Positions 5,785 to 6,135 of a stretch of DNA of 6,135 nucleotides are shown here, piece by piece. Position 1 is the stretch's first letter. Every line of letters starts with the position of its first letter. The DNA is from an uncultured Clostridia bacterium (GTDB taxonomy: Bacteria > Bacillota > Clostridia > Oscillospirales > Oscillospiraceae). The DNA is taken from positions 1 to 6,135 of the forward strand of contig CAMDZY010000109.1 of NCBI GenBank assembly GCA_945910975.1. Direction: 5' to 3'. The notes beneath the pieces are model-generated. The model was not told where the DNA came from. It was given only the letters and a program-made list of their open reading frames with translations, and did not search any database. Position numbers and translations under genes: made by a program.

Positions 5785-6135
5785 ATGTATGATATGAAAG
5801 CACTTTACGAGGCTACCAGCGTGGAAAACGCAGTGGCGCTGCGGCTGGAACATCCCGAAGCGCAGATCATCGCCGGAGGCTCCGACGTACTGGTGCAGAT
5901 GCGCGAGGGCAAGCGCGCCGGCAAGGAATTGATTTCCATCTACGGCATCGACGAAATGCGCGGCATTTGCATCGATGAAAAGGAAGCCATCCGCATCGGC
6001 TCTCTGACCTCTTTCTCCCACATCACCAAGAATCCCATCATTCAGGAAAAAATGCTGGTGCTGGGCGAAGCGGTCGACATGGTCGGCGGCCCGCAGATCC
6101 GCAACATCGGCACCATCGGCGGCAACACCTGCAAC
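5785..6135 (+). CDS. xdhB: Xanthine dehydrogenase, FAD-binding subunit XdhB (5' part, cut by window end)
   Basis: An open frame of 117 codons running off the right edge without a stop. The start is ATG at 5785, with AGGAGG at 5771-5776 overlapping the last base of the xdhA stop codon and 8 nt of spacing. The gap to xdhA is 13 bp, so the two are almost certainly cotranscribed. The translation shows the two FAD-binding signatures of the CO dehydrogenase/xanthine dehydrogenase flavoprotein family: IAGGSDVL (29-36) and QIRNIGTIGGN (104-114), the latter just before the window ends. Complete family members are about 280-300 residues, so more than half is missing. The subunit should carry electrons from the iron-sulfur subunit to NAD+ or another acceptor. 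Confidence 0.9.
   Translation, partial: MYDMKALYEATSVENAVALRLEHPEAQIIAGGSDVLVQMREGKRAGKELISIYGIDEMRGICIDEKEAIRIGSLTSFSHITKNPIIQEKMLVLGEAVDMVGGPQIRNIGTIGGNTCN

Overview
The window reads as chromosomal DNA of a Gram-positive anaerobe, most likely a gut-type Clostridia (Bacillota) of moderate to high GC. The grounds are strong AGGAGG-type ribosome binding sites, compact intrinsic terminators, a tRNA with encoded CCA, and a molybdenum-hydroxylase locus of the three-subunit kind common in purine-degrading clostridia. This placement is inference; no rRNA or other strong phylogenetic marker is present.

Layout, left to right. Positions 1-52 are the 3' part of a leucine tRNA, closed by an intrinsic terminator at 59-94. 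A leader with no recognisable gene follows, then cysK (191-1135), which makes L-cysteine from O-acetylserine and sulfide. After cysK comes a 341-base gene-free stretch (1136-1476). It holds a large palindromic hairpin, a perfect consensus sigma-A promoter (TTGACA, 17 bp, TATAAT), and a structured element of about 214 bp (1248-1461) with imperfect terminal inverted repeats and several strong internal hairpins. That element would form nearly the whole 5' leader of the next gene, a class I/II PLP-dependent aminotransferase (1477-2661).

The right half is about molybdenum hydroxylases. On the minus strand is a MocA-like nucleotidyltransferase (start 3260, stop 2673), ending 11 bp from the end of the aminotransferase. 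Across a 225-bp divergent promoter region lies xdhA (3486-5771), the molybdopterin-binding catalytic subunit of a xanthine dehydrogenase-type enzyme. It is followed after 13 bp by the start of xdhB, the FAD subunit, cut by the window edge. A plausible joint role is that the MocA-like enzyme makes the cytosine-dinucleotide form of the molybdenum cofactor, which XdhA uses to hydroxylate a purine, with electrons passing to the FAD subunit and an iron-sulfur subunit expected beyond the window.

None of the protein-coding genes is novel. The most interesting unexplained sequence is the inverted-repeat, multi-hairpin element between the perfect promoter and the aminotransferase.
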